Origin: an uncultured Clostridia bacterium
GTDB lineage: Bacteria; Bacillota; Clostridia; UMGS1810
Direction of reading: 5' to 3'
DNA: 64,000 nt
Assembly: GCA_934454585.1 (NCBI GenBank)
Contig: CAKSFP010000002.1
Coordinates: forward strand, 111,436-175,435
Under the pieces are notes generated by a model. It had not been told where the DNA came from. It was given only the letters and a program-made list of their open reading frames with translations, and searched no databases. Positions 18,580-27,389 of this stretch are shown piece after piece (the first letter of the stretch is position 1; every line of letters starts with the position of its first letter). Both the position numbers and the translations under genes were made by a program.

Positions 18580-20486
18580 AAGACGGATTTGTGAAAGTTG
18601 CGGCGGCAACCTGCAAAATCAAAGTTGCCGACTGCAAGTACAATGCGGACAATATCATAAAGGCAATGAAAGAGACCTCAGCATCGGGCGCAAAGCTGAC
18701 CGTTTTCCCCGAATTGTCGCTCACAGGCTACACCTGCAGCGATCTGTTTTTTCAGACGGCAATGCAAACTGCCGCAATCGATCAGCTGCGCCGCATAGTG
18801 ACCGAATCGCAATCGGCAGAGACTGTCTTTGCCGTGGGCGCACCGCTTGTACACGGCAACAGGCTGTACAACTGCACCGTCATGATATATGGCGGCGACA
18901 TCCTCGGTGTAGTGCCCAAGTCGTTCATACCGAATTACAACGAATTTTACGAGGCACGCCACTTTGCCCCGGCACCGAAAACGAACGAAGAAATCTGCCT
19001 TTTCGGCAAAAAATATCCTTTCGGCACAAAGCTGCTGTTCAAGTGCTCGTCTCTGCCGTCGTTTGTCATTGCGGCGGAGATCTGCGAAGATTTGTGGACA
19101 GCTCAACCGCCGTCAATCAGCCATGCCGCTGCCGGCGCAACGGTCATCATAAACCAGTCGGCAAGCGACGAGGTTATCGGTAAGGACGCATACCGCCGTG
19201 CGCTTGTGTCGGGCCAGTCGGCTCGGCTAATCTGCGGATATATCTACTGCGACGCCGGTGACGGCGAATCCACCACGGATATGGTCTTTGCCGGGCACAA
19301 CCTCATCTGTGAAAACGGCTCTGTGCTCAGCGAGAGCAAGCTGTTTGAAAATACGATAATCTACTCCGAGTTCGACACGGACAGGCTCCTTGGCGAGCGC
19401 ATGAAGATGAACACCTACCCGTCCGCCGACAAAGAGGCTTACAAAGAAATAACCTTTGATATGCACCCTGTCGAGACGGCGCTCACACGCGCTGTTGCCC
19501 CGGCACCGTTTGTACCTGCGGATGAGAACAACCGCCGCGAAAGATGCAGCGCCATCCTCACCATGCAGGCAAACGGACTCAAAAAGCGCATAGAGCATAC
19601 GAATGCAAAAAAACTTGTCATAGGCATATCCGGCGGACTTGATTCATGCCTGGCGCTGATTGTGTGCGTACACGCTCTGCGTATGCTCTCGCGCCCGACA
19701 TCGGACATTCTTGCGGTGACGATGCCGTGTTTCGGCACAACCACACGCACCAAATCCAATGCGGAAAAACTCTGCGAATATCTCGGAACGGACTTTAAGT
19801 GCATAGACATTCAGCGCACCGTCAGATGCCATTTTGAGGATATAGGTCACGACGAATCGGACATGAGCGTGGTATATGAGAACGGTCAGGCGCGGGAGCG
19901 CACCAAGATACTAATGGACCTCGCCAACAAAGAGGGCGGCATGGTAATCGGCACAGGCGATCTGTCCGAGCTTGCGCTCGGCTGGGCAACCTACAACGGC
20001 GACCATATGTCCATGTACGGCGTGAACTCGTCCATACCGAAAACACTTGTGCGCCACCTTGTCAGGTACGAGGCGGATTTCTGCGGCAATGACGACATAA
20101 AAGCGGTGCTTTGCGATATCCTCGACACCCCGGTAAGCCCCGAGCTTTTGCCGGCGGACAACGACAACATTTCGCAAAAGACCGAAGATCTTGTCGGTCC
20201 TTACGAACTGCACGACTTTTTCCTCTACTATGCCGTGCGCATGGGGTTTGCGCCGTCAAAGATATATCGCCTGTGCGTATATGCCCTGGGCGACAGATAC
20301 GCAGACGATACGATAAAATACTGGATGAAGAATTTTTACAGAAGATTTTTCTCTCAGCAATTCAAGCGTTCCTGTCTGCCGGACGGTCCCAAGGTGGGCA
20401 CTCTCACCCTGTCACCGCGAAGTGACTGGCGTATGCCGAGCGACGCTGCATCAAAACTATGGATGGATGAAGTTGAAAGTTTATGA
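18576..20486 (+). CDS. nadE: glutamine-dependent NAD+ synthetase
   Basis: Converts nicotinate adenine dinucleotide to NAD+ using ammonia from glutamine (636 aa). The N-terminal nitrilase-type amidase has the Glu-Lys-Cys triad (FPELSLTGY; VVPKSFIPNY; AAEICEDLW). The C-terminal synthetase has the P-loop ISGGLDSCLAL and GTGDLSELALGW. Length is normal for the two-domain form. It overlaps hemZ upstream and comEC downstream by four bases each (ATGA). Its placement with an Rnf-independent, NAD-linked hydrogenase elsewhere in the window is not direct evidence of coregulation. Confidence 0.96.
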   Translation: MKDGFVKVAAATCKIKVADCKYNADNIIKAMKETSASGAKLTVFPELSLTGYTCSDLFFQTAMQTAAIDQLRRIVTESQSAETVFAVGAPLVHGNRLYNCTVMIYGGDILGVVPKSFIPNYNEFYEARHFAPAPKTNEEICLFGKKYPFGTKLLFKCSSLPSFVIAAEICEDLWTAQPPSISHAAAGATVIINQSASDEVIGKDAYRRALVSGQSARLICGYIYCDAGDGESTTDMVFAGHNLICENGSVLSESKLFENTIIYSEFDTDRLLGERMKMNTYPSADKEAYKEITFDMHPVETALTRAVAPAPFVPADENNRRERCSAILTMQANGLKKRIEHTNAKKLVIGISGGLDSCLALIVCVHALRMLSRPTSDILAVTMPCFGTTTRTKSNAEKLCEYLGTDFKCIDIQRTVRCHFEDIGHDESDMSVVYENGQARERTKILMDLANKEGGMVIGTGDLSELALGWATYNGDHMSMYGVNSSIPKTLVRHLVRYEADFCGNDDIKAVLCDILDTPVSPELLPADNDNISQKTEDLVGPYELHDFFLYYAVRMGFAPSKIYRLCVYALGDRYADDTIKYWMKNFYRRFFSQQFKRSCLPDGPKVGTLTLSPRSDWRMPSDAASKLWMDEVESL

Positions 20487-22693
20487 ACCGATTGAAAAGA
20501 CATTTGATTTTGCTGATGATGATTGCGGCAACGGTATGTAACATAATCTCATACAACAGCAGTTACGAACACCTGTGCGACAAATATGGGATTGCCGACA
20601 AAAATGAGTTTTATTTTGAATGTGTTGCCGACGAATTTCCCATAATCAAAGACGACACCATGCGCCTTTATTGCACGGTTGAAAAAACGGACTACCCTGC
20701 CGGAGACGACTGCAAAATCCTTGTGCGTCTCCCGGCAGAGCTCTACGGCAATGCAACAATAGGCAGCCGGCTCTGCTTCACATCAACCGTGCAGATTCCC
20801 GACACGGCGATGAACTACGGATCCTTCAGCTATCGCAACTATCTTAAATCCAAAAACACCATGGGTATTGCACAACCCGACGCCGACAAAGTCACAATCG
20901 CAGAGAGCACAAATTCCCTTGCAAAACATATGTATGAACTCAGGCGCACAGTCATAGCGAATATTGAAAAATATTTTGACGGCAGTGAATGTGCGCTTAT
21001 GAAAGCCATCCTCACCGGCGACAGGGAGAGCATATCCGAAGATATGTTCAATTCATACAAAAAGACAGGGATTTATCACATCGTTGCGGTGTCGGGTCTG
21101 CACGCCGGAATATTTGTCGCACTGCTTGCCGGGTGTCTCGCCCGTCTGCCCTTTCGCCGCAGAAAAAAGGTTCTTGCCGTCCGCTCGTTTTCGGTCGGAA
21201 TTGCCGTGCTGCTGCTCATGTTCACAGGCTACGGCGTATCGGTCATGAGAGTCATTGTCATGCTTATGATTCTTTTTGCAGCCGTGCTCATGCGCAGGCA
21301 ATATTCTCTGACAAGTTCGCTCCTCTTTGCCGCGATGATTATTCTCCTGGCAGCTCCGTACCGGATTTTTTCGCTGTCGTTTCAGTTGTCGTTTTTGTCC
21401 ACGCTCGGTTTGGCGACATCACTGGAAATCTACCGTCGCAGAGCGCGCCTGCTTGACGAAAACGACTTTGTAGCCACATCGGTCGCGATATCCGTCGGCT
21501 CTTTTGCGGCGACATTTATAGTCAGCGTGTACAACTTCGGTTTAGTGTCGTTTGCAAGCCTCATGGCGAACATAGTCATCATTCCGCTCGCGTCGGTTTT
21601 GCTGACGACACTTATCGGTTTCTGTGCCGCAAGCTTTGTTCTGCCGTCTGCACTGCTTAATGTGCTCAGGTACATACCGCTTGTCCCGGCGCGTCTAATC
21701 AACTGTGTGTCGGACATCATTTCAAAATTTCCTTTCTCGTCCGCAGAGCTTACACTGCGGGGCACATTATGGATATTTACCGCGGCACTGCCCATATTGG
21801 CGATCATATGCACTCTGCGCAGGCGCAAACCCTTAATGGCAGTTTGCATTGCCATTGTGCTGACGGCAAACAGCTCCGTCACACTGATTGGTGCGACAAG
21901 CGATGATGTGAAGGTGTCTTTTCTTAACAGCGGCAAAGGTGAATGTACCTTAATAACAGACAGCTTCGAAAAAGCCGTAATAGATTGCGGATCGGCATCG
22001 AGCAAAAGTCCGGCGGAAGATATCTTCGAACCGTATTTTCGCCACAACGGAGTATACACCATAAACAAGCTGTTCATAAGCTATTTTGACCGTGACCACA
22101 CCAATGCCGTGAATGACCTGTTAAACGGCGGCTATGTCAGAGAGATAGTGATTCCGCCGACATCAAACATCAAAAACGAAAAAGTTCTTCTTGAGCGGCG
22201 CAAAATACTCAATGCCGCCGCAATTAGCGGAGTAAAGGTGTCTCAGATTCATGCGGGCTACCCCATACACGCCACCAAAAATGTTACAGTGTCGGTATAT
22301 ACGGATAAAAACCTTGACCTGAAGGACAAGAACGGCTGCGCAGTGTATGAGATTAACTACGGCAACACAAATTTTGTCCTCTCAAGCTGTCTCGGCGCCA
22401 AAGGGCAGGAATTGCTCTCGCAGATAGACTCCGACTGCGATGTGCTCAAAATCCCGTCATACGGCTCAGCGGTCAAGGCATCGGGCAAATTCATCAGTTC
22501 ATTCGATCCCGATTATGCGGTCATAACTTCACCGCCCCAAAGCAAATATTACATATTCGACAGAAAGATGTCGGAGATACTGAGACGCCAAAAAATCAAA
22601 TATGCGCGGACAGACAAGAACAAGACGATAACTTTTGTCACCGACGGAACCAAGATAAAATCCGTGTCCGCGTCCGAAGGAGAATTGCGATGA
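20483..22693 (+). CDS. comEC: ComEC/Rec2-family DNA uptake membrane protein
   Basis: Membrane channel for single-stranded DNA during transformation (736 aa). It has an N-terminal membrane segment, a periplasm-facing DUF4131-like region, a polytopic competence domain (HIVAVSGLHAGIF, then several hydrophobic helices from about 225 to 470) and a C-terminal metallo-beta-lactamase-like domain. In that last domain the expected metal ligands are mostly lost: SYFDRDH replaces HxDxDH, SSC replaces the TGD loop and SYGS replaces HHGS. Nuclease activity is therefore doubtful. It overlaps nadE and holA by ATGA. No comEA gene precedes it here. Confidence 0.9.
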   Translation: MNRLKRHLILLMMIAATVCNIISYNSSYEHLCDKYGIADKNEFYFECVADEFPIIKDDTMRLYCTVEKTDYPAGDDCKILVRLPAELYGNATIGSRLCFTSTVQIPDTAMNYGSFSYRNYLKSKNTMGIAQPDADKVTIAESTNSLAKHMYELRRTVIANIEKYFDGSECALMKAILTGDRESISEDMFNSYKKTGIYHIVAVSGLHAGIFVALLAGCLARLPFRRRKKVLAVRSFSVGIAVLLLMFTGYGVSVMRVIVMLMILFAAVLMRRQYSLTSSLLFAAMIILLAAPYRIFSLSFQLSFLSTLGLATSLEIYRRRARLLDENDFVATSVAISVGSFAATFIVSVYNFGLVSFASLMANIVIIPLASVLLTTLIGFCAASFVLPSALLNVLRYIPLVPARLINCVSDIISKFPFSSAELTLRGTLWIFTAALPILAIICTLRRRKPLMAVCIAIVLTANSSVTLIGATSDDVKVSFLNSGKGECTLITDSFEKAVIDCGSASSKSPAEDIFEPYFRHNGVYTINKLFISYFDRDHTNAVNDLLNGGYVREIVIPPTSNIKNEKVLLERRKILNAAAISGVKVSQIHAGYPIHATKNVTVSVYTDKNLDLKDKNGCAVYEINYGNTNFVLSSCLGAKGQELLSQIDSDCDVLKIPSYGSAVKASGKFISSFDPDYAVITSPPQSKYYIFDRKMSEILRRQKIKYARTDKNKTITFVTDGTKIKSVSASEGELR

Positions 22694-23670
22694 AAACGGT
22701 TATAAACGACATAAAGACAAAAAACTTCAAGAACCTGTATCTGTTCACCGGGGACGAACTTTTCCTTGCGGAATACTACCTGGACGCTATAATAAGGGCG
22801 GCGGTGGACGACCCGAGTGACAGTTTCAACTGCATGAAAATCTCGCACGAGGAACCCAATGTCATGGAGATTGACTCTTTCCTCAACTCCTACCCTTTTA
22901 TGAGTGACAGAAAAGTGCTCGTGCTGCGCAGCACGGATATCATGAAAAAAGCGACAGATGAAATCAAGAAATATTTCTCATCAGCACTTGCGTCAGTGCC
23001 CGAGTACGCGACAATCATCTTCTTGGAGGACGCCATAGACAAGCGCAGTGTGATATACAAGGCAATAGCCAAAAACGGATATATCGCCGAGTTCCCAATG
23101 CAAAAAGGCACCACGCTCGTGTCGTGGGTTCAAAAGGCTTTCCGCTCATACGGCAAAAAGATTGACGACGCAACCGCGCAGTATCTGATAGATTCATGCA
23201 ACCCGGGTATGATAAACATCAAATGCGAGATAGAAAAACTTGCTTTCTACAAGCACGAGAACGAGGTAATCAACCGCTCCGACATAGACGCTCTCGTGAC
23301 AAAATCGCTCGAGAGCAAGGTTTTTGAAATGGCGGACGACATGGCGCGCGGCGACATGAAATCCGCCCGAAAGCGGCTTGACGATATGCAGCAGTTAAAT
23401 GTCAAACCGGCGGAGATTTTGCCGGCAATTTTCTCAAAATTCTCGTCCTACCGCAAGATAAAACTCCTCTCCCACTTGCCGTCGTATCAGATCGCGCAGA
23501 GGACAAAACAGAGAGAGTATTTTGTAAAAAAGGACCTGTCCACAGTGAGAAATCTGTCTTTTGAGAGGATTGACCGCGTGCTGCTGCTCTGCCAGAGTGC
23601 CGATTATAAGATAAAATCCGGCAAGGCGGACGGCAAAACCGAGCTTGCGCTGATGATGACATGGGAATGA
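22690..23670 (+). CDS. holA: DNA polymerase III delta subunit (clamp loader)
   Basis: Opens the sliding clamp within the clamp-loader complex (326 aa). The N-terminal AAA+-like domain (YLFTGDELFLAEYYLDAI), LVLRSTDI, and the C-terminal collar region (FSSYRKIKLLSHLPSYQIAQ) match HolA. It closes the recJ-holA run and overlaps comEC by ATGA. Its last 202 bp (23469-23670) are duplicated at 25545-25746 beyond an AbiE toxin-antitoxin pair, so the present 3' end may be a replacement. The protein length is unaffected. Confidence 0.93.
   Translation: MKTVINDIKTKNFKNLYLFTGDELFLAEYYLDAIIRAAVDDPSDSFNCMKISHEEPNVMEIDSFLNSYPFMSDRKVLVLRSTDIMKKATDEIKKYFSSALASVPEYATIIFLEDAIDKRSVIYKAIAKNGYIAEFPMQKGTTLVSWVQKAFRSYGKKIDDATAQYLIDSCNPGMINIKCEIEKLAFYKHENEVINRSDIDALVTKSLESKVFEMADDMARGDMKSARKRLDDMQQLNVKPAEILPAIFSKFSSYRKIKLLSHLPSYQIAQRTKQREYFVKKDLSTVRNLSFERIDRVLLLCQSADYKIKSGKADGKTELALMMTWE
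23469..23670 (+). repeat. holA 3'-end direct repeat, copy 1 (in the live gene)
   Basis: These 202 bases match 25545-25746 at 189 positions by my count. Ten of the 13 differences are synonymous; the others change only TW to AR near the end. Both copies end on the same TGA. Together they bracket the abiE genes. Confidence 0.9.
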
Positions 23671-23698
23671 GGAAAACTTGTTTCAGAGAAAATTTATT

Positions 23699-23727
23699 CC
23701 CCAAAATCAAAATTTTTGATTTTGGGG
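23699..23727. terminator. hairpin between holA and abiEii
   Basis: CCCCAAAATCAAAA pairs with TTTGATTTTGGGG across the convergent ends of holA and abiEii. There is no strong T-run on either side, so bidirectional termination is plausible but weak. Confidence 0.5.
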
Positions 23728-23736
23728 TCAGTGTTC

Positions 23737-24699
23737 TTACTCCGAACGGTTTTTCCTTGTTTTCTCACATTTCCATTTTGCCATTGGGTGATCTTTTATA
23801 TTTTCCAAAATGTCACCGTCAAACAATAATTCCGGCATAAAATGTCCTTTTCCAAATTGATTTATAAAATTCTGCTCCTGCAGATTCATATTAAGAAGAT
23901 TTTGCAAATAATTTATCACCTTTTCACGGGCAGGCTTTAAGTCAAAATATGCACCGAAACGGAGAACAGGCAGTAAGTCTGTTTTTATTTTGTTCTGCGA
24001 CATTTTATCAAGACTTTCAAAACTAAAATTGTTATGTACTTTTTCGGAGCCTATACAAGAATAAAATACAACACATTTTCGCAGCATATCCTGCTCACTT
24101 TCATCAAAAAGTCCAAACTCCAAAAGATTGTGTATATCATATAAATCCCTCGGTGCACTGCGGTTTATAAGCGCCACGATTTTCGAGGCAAATATCTCTA
24201 TAGGCGCTACACTTAAAACCGACAAATCCTCTGAAAGCCACGGAAGATTTACTTTTCTTTTTGTTGCAGGCAAAATGTGGCATCTTATCATATAGTTGAT
24301 TTCAATTTTCAGATTATCTTTCATTCCGCCGGCATTTTGATATTCAAAAACAAATGAATCCAATGCGTGATGCTGTTTTGATTTGCTGCTTAATACATAA
24401 CCGTTTGCACTCATATATTTTGAGATACGCTCAGAAATTTTGGGGCGCATTTCAAGCATTTTATCACGGCTGAGATTTTCAGAAGAATCAAGGTCAATAT
24501 CTACCGATAATCTCGGCAGATTAAATATAGTAAGATTTATTGCCGTGCCGCCTTTTAATGCAAGACAAGTTGATAAAATATCGTCACCATCAAAAAATTT
24601 CAAAACATCAGCAAGTCTGCAAACCTTTTCGAAGGTATCTCTTACAAATCCAAGTTCCTTTGCTTGTCTGCCGATAGTATTTTTGTCAAATTGTATCAT
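23737..24699 (-). CDS. abiEii: type IV TA toxin, AbiEii nucleotidyltransferase
   Basis: A 320-aa nucleotidyltransferase of the AbiEii/AbiGii family. In the best-studied systems such toxins block growth, and the pair gives abortive phage infection. The key motif LKGGTAINL...VDIDLD (GG[ST]...DxD) lies near residue 48, and a downstream PRDLYDIHNLLE has the family's K/RDxYD character. The start is the ATG at 24699 behind GGAG; the frame also has an in-frame GTG 6 nt earlier. It overlaps the antitoxin gene by 14 nt, normal for the bicistron. Base composition is clearly more AT-rich than holA or hpf, consistent with transfer. Confidence 0.88.
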   Translation of the reverse strand: MIQFDKNTIGRQAKELGFVRDTFEKVCRLADVLKFFDGDDILSTCLALKGGTAINLTIFNLPRLSVDIDLDSSENLSRDKMLEMRPKISERISKYMSANGYVLSSKSKQHHALDSFVFEYQNAGGMKDNLKIEINYMIRCHILPATKRKVNLPWLSEDLSVLSVAPIEIFASKIVALINRSAPRDLYDIHNLLEFGLFDESEQDMLRKCVVFYSCIGSEKVHNNFSFESLDKMSQNKIKTDLLPVLRFGAYFDLKPAREKVINYLQNLLNMNLQEQNFINQFGKGHFMPELLFDGDILENIKDHPMAKWKCEKTRKNRSE

Positions 24700-25450
24700 A
24701 GTCACTCACTCCTTTATCTATAATATTTTTTATGTTTTCGGGTGCAAACAGTTTCCATTTCTTGTGGCGTATATACCCTGTATGTTCTTTTGTCAAATAA
24801 CGCTTTGCATTGGATATATGCTTTTCGCACTCATCAAAAAAGCTATCCGGCAAATGCAGAGAGTCATTAAGCCCTTCTAAAATATATCCGCATTTTTGAT
24901 ACACAAATCCGTTATCGGTATTCTTTAATGCTTCAAGTAATTTATCAGCATTTAACGCCGGGACAAGAAGGATTGAACGGATTGTTTCTTCAAGACCGCC
25001 AATTTTTTCTATATCGCAAATGCTGTCAACAACAGTTTGTTCAACCGATGATACTTTAACACCGTTTATGATATTTATATCTGCATTTTCTTTAGGTGCG
25101 ATGCGACGATACAATATTCCGTTATACACAAAATCCGAAAACCTTGTCTCACTTGCAACATACAATTCATAAAAAACTTGATTTGCATATCCGTAAACTT
25201 CAAATGCACTGTGATGCGATAAATAGGCGTCTTGTGCCAAACGACAACCTATCTGATATCTTGATAATATAGGCTGCTTGGTTTCAATGCTGACAGCAAC
25301 ATATAAATCACGGCGAATACGCTCAATGTATCCGTTTTTTATATATGCCTGTATCAGACTTGCCGCCGTTGAAACGCAGCAACCCAGTTTTTGGACAAGC
25401 TCTCCGAGAGAAAAGCAACCAAGTTCTACAATCTTTTCGTAGTTTTTCAT
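24686..25450 (-). CDS. abiEi: type IV TA antitoxin, AbiEi family
   Basis: A 254-aa antitoxin and likely autorepressor. The N-terminal winged helix (GCFSLGELVQKLGCCVSTAAS; NGYIERIRRDLYVAV) is followed by a C-terminal domain that opposes AbiEii. The layout (antitoxin first, 14-nt overlap with the toxin) is canonical. The ATG follows GAGGTG with 6-nt spacing. The pair is AT-rich and lies entirely between the two holA 3'-end copies, with no integrase, transposase or other defence gene beside it. Confidence 0.87.
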   Translation of the reverse strand: MKNYEKIVELGCFSLGELVQKLGCCVSTAASLIQAYIKNGYIERIRRDLYVAVSIETKQPILSRYQIGCRLAQDAYLSHHSAFEVYGYANQVFYELYVASETRFSDFVYNGILYRRIAPKENADINIINGVKVSSVEQTVVDSICDIEKIGGLEETIRSILLVPALNADKLLEALKNTDNGFVYQKCGYILEGLNDSLHLPDSFFDECEKHISNAKRYLTKEHTGYIRHKKWKLFAPENIKNIIDKGVSDYDTI

Positions 25451-25474
25451 TCATCGCACCTCATTTCTGTTTTA

Positions 25475-25503
25475 ATTTTATCATAAAACAACTGAAAAAT
25501 CAA
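25475..25503 (-). promoter_or_regulatory. abiE promoter
   Basis: The minus strand reads TTGATT (25498-25503), a 17-nt spacer and TAAAAT (25475-25480) preceded by TGA (extended -10). The cassette thus carries its own promoter. Confidence 0.65.
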
Positions 25504-25544
25504 TAGTTTTGTGAAAATTCTAAAATGATTTTGTGCTTTTAAGG

Positions 25545-25746
25545 CTCCCACTTGCCGTCGTATCAGATTGCCCAGAGGACGAAGCAGAGAGAGTATTTTG
25601 TAAAAAAGGACCTGTCCACAGTGAGAAATCTGTCTTTTGAGAGGATTGACCGCGTTCTGCTGCTCTGCCAGAGCGCCGACTATAAGATAAAGTCCGGCAA
25701 GGCGGACGGCAAAACCGAGCTCGCGCTGATGATGGCACGAGAGTGA
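25545..25746 (+). pseudogene. holA 3'-end fragment, copy 2
   Basis: Direct repeat of the last 66 codons plus stop of holA. The frame is intact and encodes the same residues except for the last TW/AR difference, but it has no start region or upstream gene. It is followed by the strong terminator shared with hpf, which suggests this end is the ancestral holA terminus. Confidence 0.88.
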
Positions 25747-25748
25747 GA

Positions 25749-25786
25749 AAAACCGGAGTGAAATTTCTCTTTTTCACTCCGGTTTT
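25749..25786. terminator. bidirectional terminator (ancestral holA end / hpf)
   Basis: AAAACCGGAGTGAAA pairs perfectly with TTTCACTCCGGTTTT across an 8-nt loop, with A- and T-runs on both sides. It serves hpf on the minus strand and would have served holA before the abiE interruption. Confidence 0.85.
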
Positions 25787-25791
25787 CTTAA

Positions 25792-26310
25792 TTAGTTAAG
25801 TTCTATAAGACCGTAATTTCCGTCTTTTCTCTTATAAACCACATTTTTGTCCTCTGTCTCGGCATTGGAGAAAATGTAGAACGCATGACCGAGCAGATTC
25901 ATCTGCAAGATTGCCTCCTCAATGCTCATAGGCTTTGCGGAGTAAACCTTTGTCTTAACAACCTTAAACTCGGTTTCCTCGGGAAAATCCGCCGATTTAA
26001 CATCCGCAAAAGCATCCTTACGCAGACGCTTCTCAAGACGGGTTCTCTGGCGGCGAATCTGCCTTTCGAGAACATCTTCAACCTTATCCACTGCCGCATA
26101 CATATCGTCATTGGACACCTCTGCCCTGAAAATCATTCCGTCGTGGAATATAGTAACCTCAATTATGTGTCTGTCTTTTTCCACAGATATAGTTACATTT
26201 GCAGTGGCTGATTCACCGAAATATCTCTCAAGCTTGGATATTTTTTTCTCGATGTAGGATTTGAGACCCTCGGTTACTTCGATTCTTCTGCCTGTAATTT
26301 TAATTGTCAT
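25792..26310 (-). CDS. hpf: ribosome hibernation promoting factor, long form
   Basis: Pairs 70S ribosomes into inactive dimers in stationary phase (172 aa). The N-terminal HPF/RaiA domain (TIKITGRRIEVTEGLKSYIE) and a C-terminal dimerisation domain (VKTKVYSAKPMSIEEAI; ALQ-like ending LNLLGHAFYIF) identify the long form. The ATG at 26310 follows AAGGGG; a frame-extending TTG 9 nt upstream lacks support. A CCCGATTTCGGG hairpin lies in the 61-bp gap after the fumarase gene on the same strand. Confidence 0.93.
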   Translation of the reverse strand: MTIKITGRRIEVTEGLKSYIEKKISKLERYFGESATANVTISVEKDRHIIEVTIFHDGMIFRAEVSNDDMYAAVDKVEDVLERQIRRQRTRLEKRLRKDAFADVKSADFPEETEFKVVKTKVYSAKPMSIEEAILQMNLLGHAFYIFSNAETEDKNVVYKRKDGNYGLIELN

Positions 26311-26371
26311 AAAAATCAACCCCTTGGTAAATTTGTATTTATATAAATTCCCGAAATCGGGAAAATATACA

Positions 26372-27214
26372 CTATATTATCTTTGTGAGATGTCTTGTCA
26401 CATGACAGCTTATGTTGACCGCCACGGGCAGACCGGCTATATGCGTGGGCGCCGCGAGTACCTTGACGGCAAGCGCAGTCGCCGTGCCGCCGAATCCCTG
26501 AGGACCTATGCCGAGACTGTTTATGCGTTTCAGAAGTTCTTCTTCGAGCGCCGCATATTTCGGATTCGGGTTCGGCACATCCAGTTCAAGAGTGAGCGCG
26601 CGCTTTGCCATGCAGGCGCACGATTCAAAATTGCCGCCTATGCCAACACCGACAACTATCGGCGGGCACGGGTTCGGACCGGCGTCCGACACGGTTTTTA
26701 TGACAAAATCCTTTACTCCGTCTATTCCGGCTGACGGTGCAAGCATCTTTATCGCACTCATGTTCTCACTGCCGAAACCTTTCGGTGCTATGGTGAGCTT
26801 CAGCTTGTCTCCGCGGACAAAGCTGATGTGAACCACCGCCGGAGTGTTGTCGCCCGTGTTTACCCTCTCTATCGGGTCAGACACTATGGACTTGCGCAAA
26901 AATCCGTCCGTGTAGCCTTTTGCCACACCGTCGTTTATCGCCTCATTGAGCGGTTTGCCCTCTATGTGCACATCATTGCCTATCTCGACGAAAAACACCG
27001 CCATGCCGGTATCCTGGCAAACGGGCATTTTTTCTTCCTCGGCAATCTTGTAGTTTTTGATTATGTCAGAGAGCACATTTTTGCCCTCGGGCGATTTTTC
27101 GGCGGCAAGTGCCGCGTCTATCGCTCTGCGCACATCCGGCGGCAAGATTTGATTTGCCTCTGTGCACATCTGCCTCACGGTATCTGTAATTATGTCTGAA
27201 TTTATTGTTCTCAT
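26372..27214 (-). CDS. class I fumarate hydratase, alpha subunit (no beta subunit adjacent)
   Basis: A 280-aa alpha subunit of the two-subunit, 4Fe-4S fumarase/tartrate dehydratase family, which interconverts fumarate and malate. CQDTGMAVFF, GPNPCPPIVVGVGIGG and ESCACMAKRAL supply the cluster cysteines and substrate loops; the C-terminal PQGFGGTATALAV is typical. The catalytic C-terminal beta subunit normally follows directly, but hpf follows here and no beta gene is in the window. Either beta is encoded elsewhere or this locus is rearranged. L(+)-tartrate dehydratase alpha is the alternative. Confidence 0.88.
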   Translation of the reverse strand: MRTINSDIITDTVRQMCTEANQILPPDVRRAIDAALAAEKSPEGKNVLSDIIKNYKIAEEEKMPVCQDTGMAVFFVEIGNDVHIEGKPLNEAINDGVAKGYTDGFLRKSIVSDPIERVNTGDNTPAVVHISFVRGDKLKLTIAPKGFGSENMSAIKMLAPSAGIDGVKDFVIKTVSDAGPNPCPPIVVGVGIGGNFESCACMAKRALTLELDVPNPNPKYAALEEELLKRINSLGIGPQGFGGTATALAVKVLAAPTHIAGLPVAVNISCHVTRHLTKII

Positions 27215-27271
27215 AGTGCCGGTTCGAATCCTTTTCTCTCATTTGTAGATAATTCATATGTTTATATTGAT

Positions 27272-27300
27272 ATTGTAACATAAAATATATAAAAATACAA
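27272..27300 (-). promoter_or_regulatory. fumarase alpha promoter
   Basis: The minus strand reads TTGTAT (27295-27300), a 17-nt spacer and TACAAT (27272-27277), 57 bp before the start codon. Confidence 0.65.
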
Positions 27301-27323
27301 CAGATTTAATCGTAATTTTTTTA

Positions 27324-27352
27324 TTGAATTTCATATCAATATGGTGTATAAT
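27324..27352 (+). promoter_or_regulatory. phosphohexomutase promoter
   Basis: TTGAAT (27324-27329), a 17-nt spacer and TATAAT (27347-27352), with the ATG 37 bp downstream. It is divergent from the fumarase promoter. Confidence 0.75.
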
Positions 27353-27389
27353 AAATAGTTGTAGATTATTTTTACGAGGAGGAACAGTT

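Noticed and set aside
27216..27236. GGTTCGAATCC, a tRNA T-arm-like string upstream of the fumarase gene
   Set aside because: The flanking bases do not form a T stem or acceptor and no other tRNA parts are nearby; part of it lies in the gene's leader.
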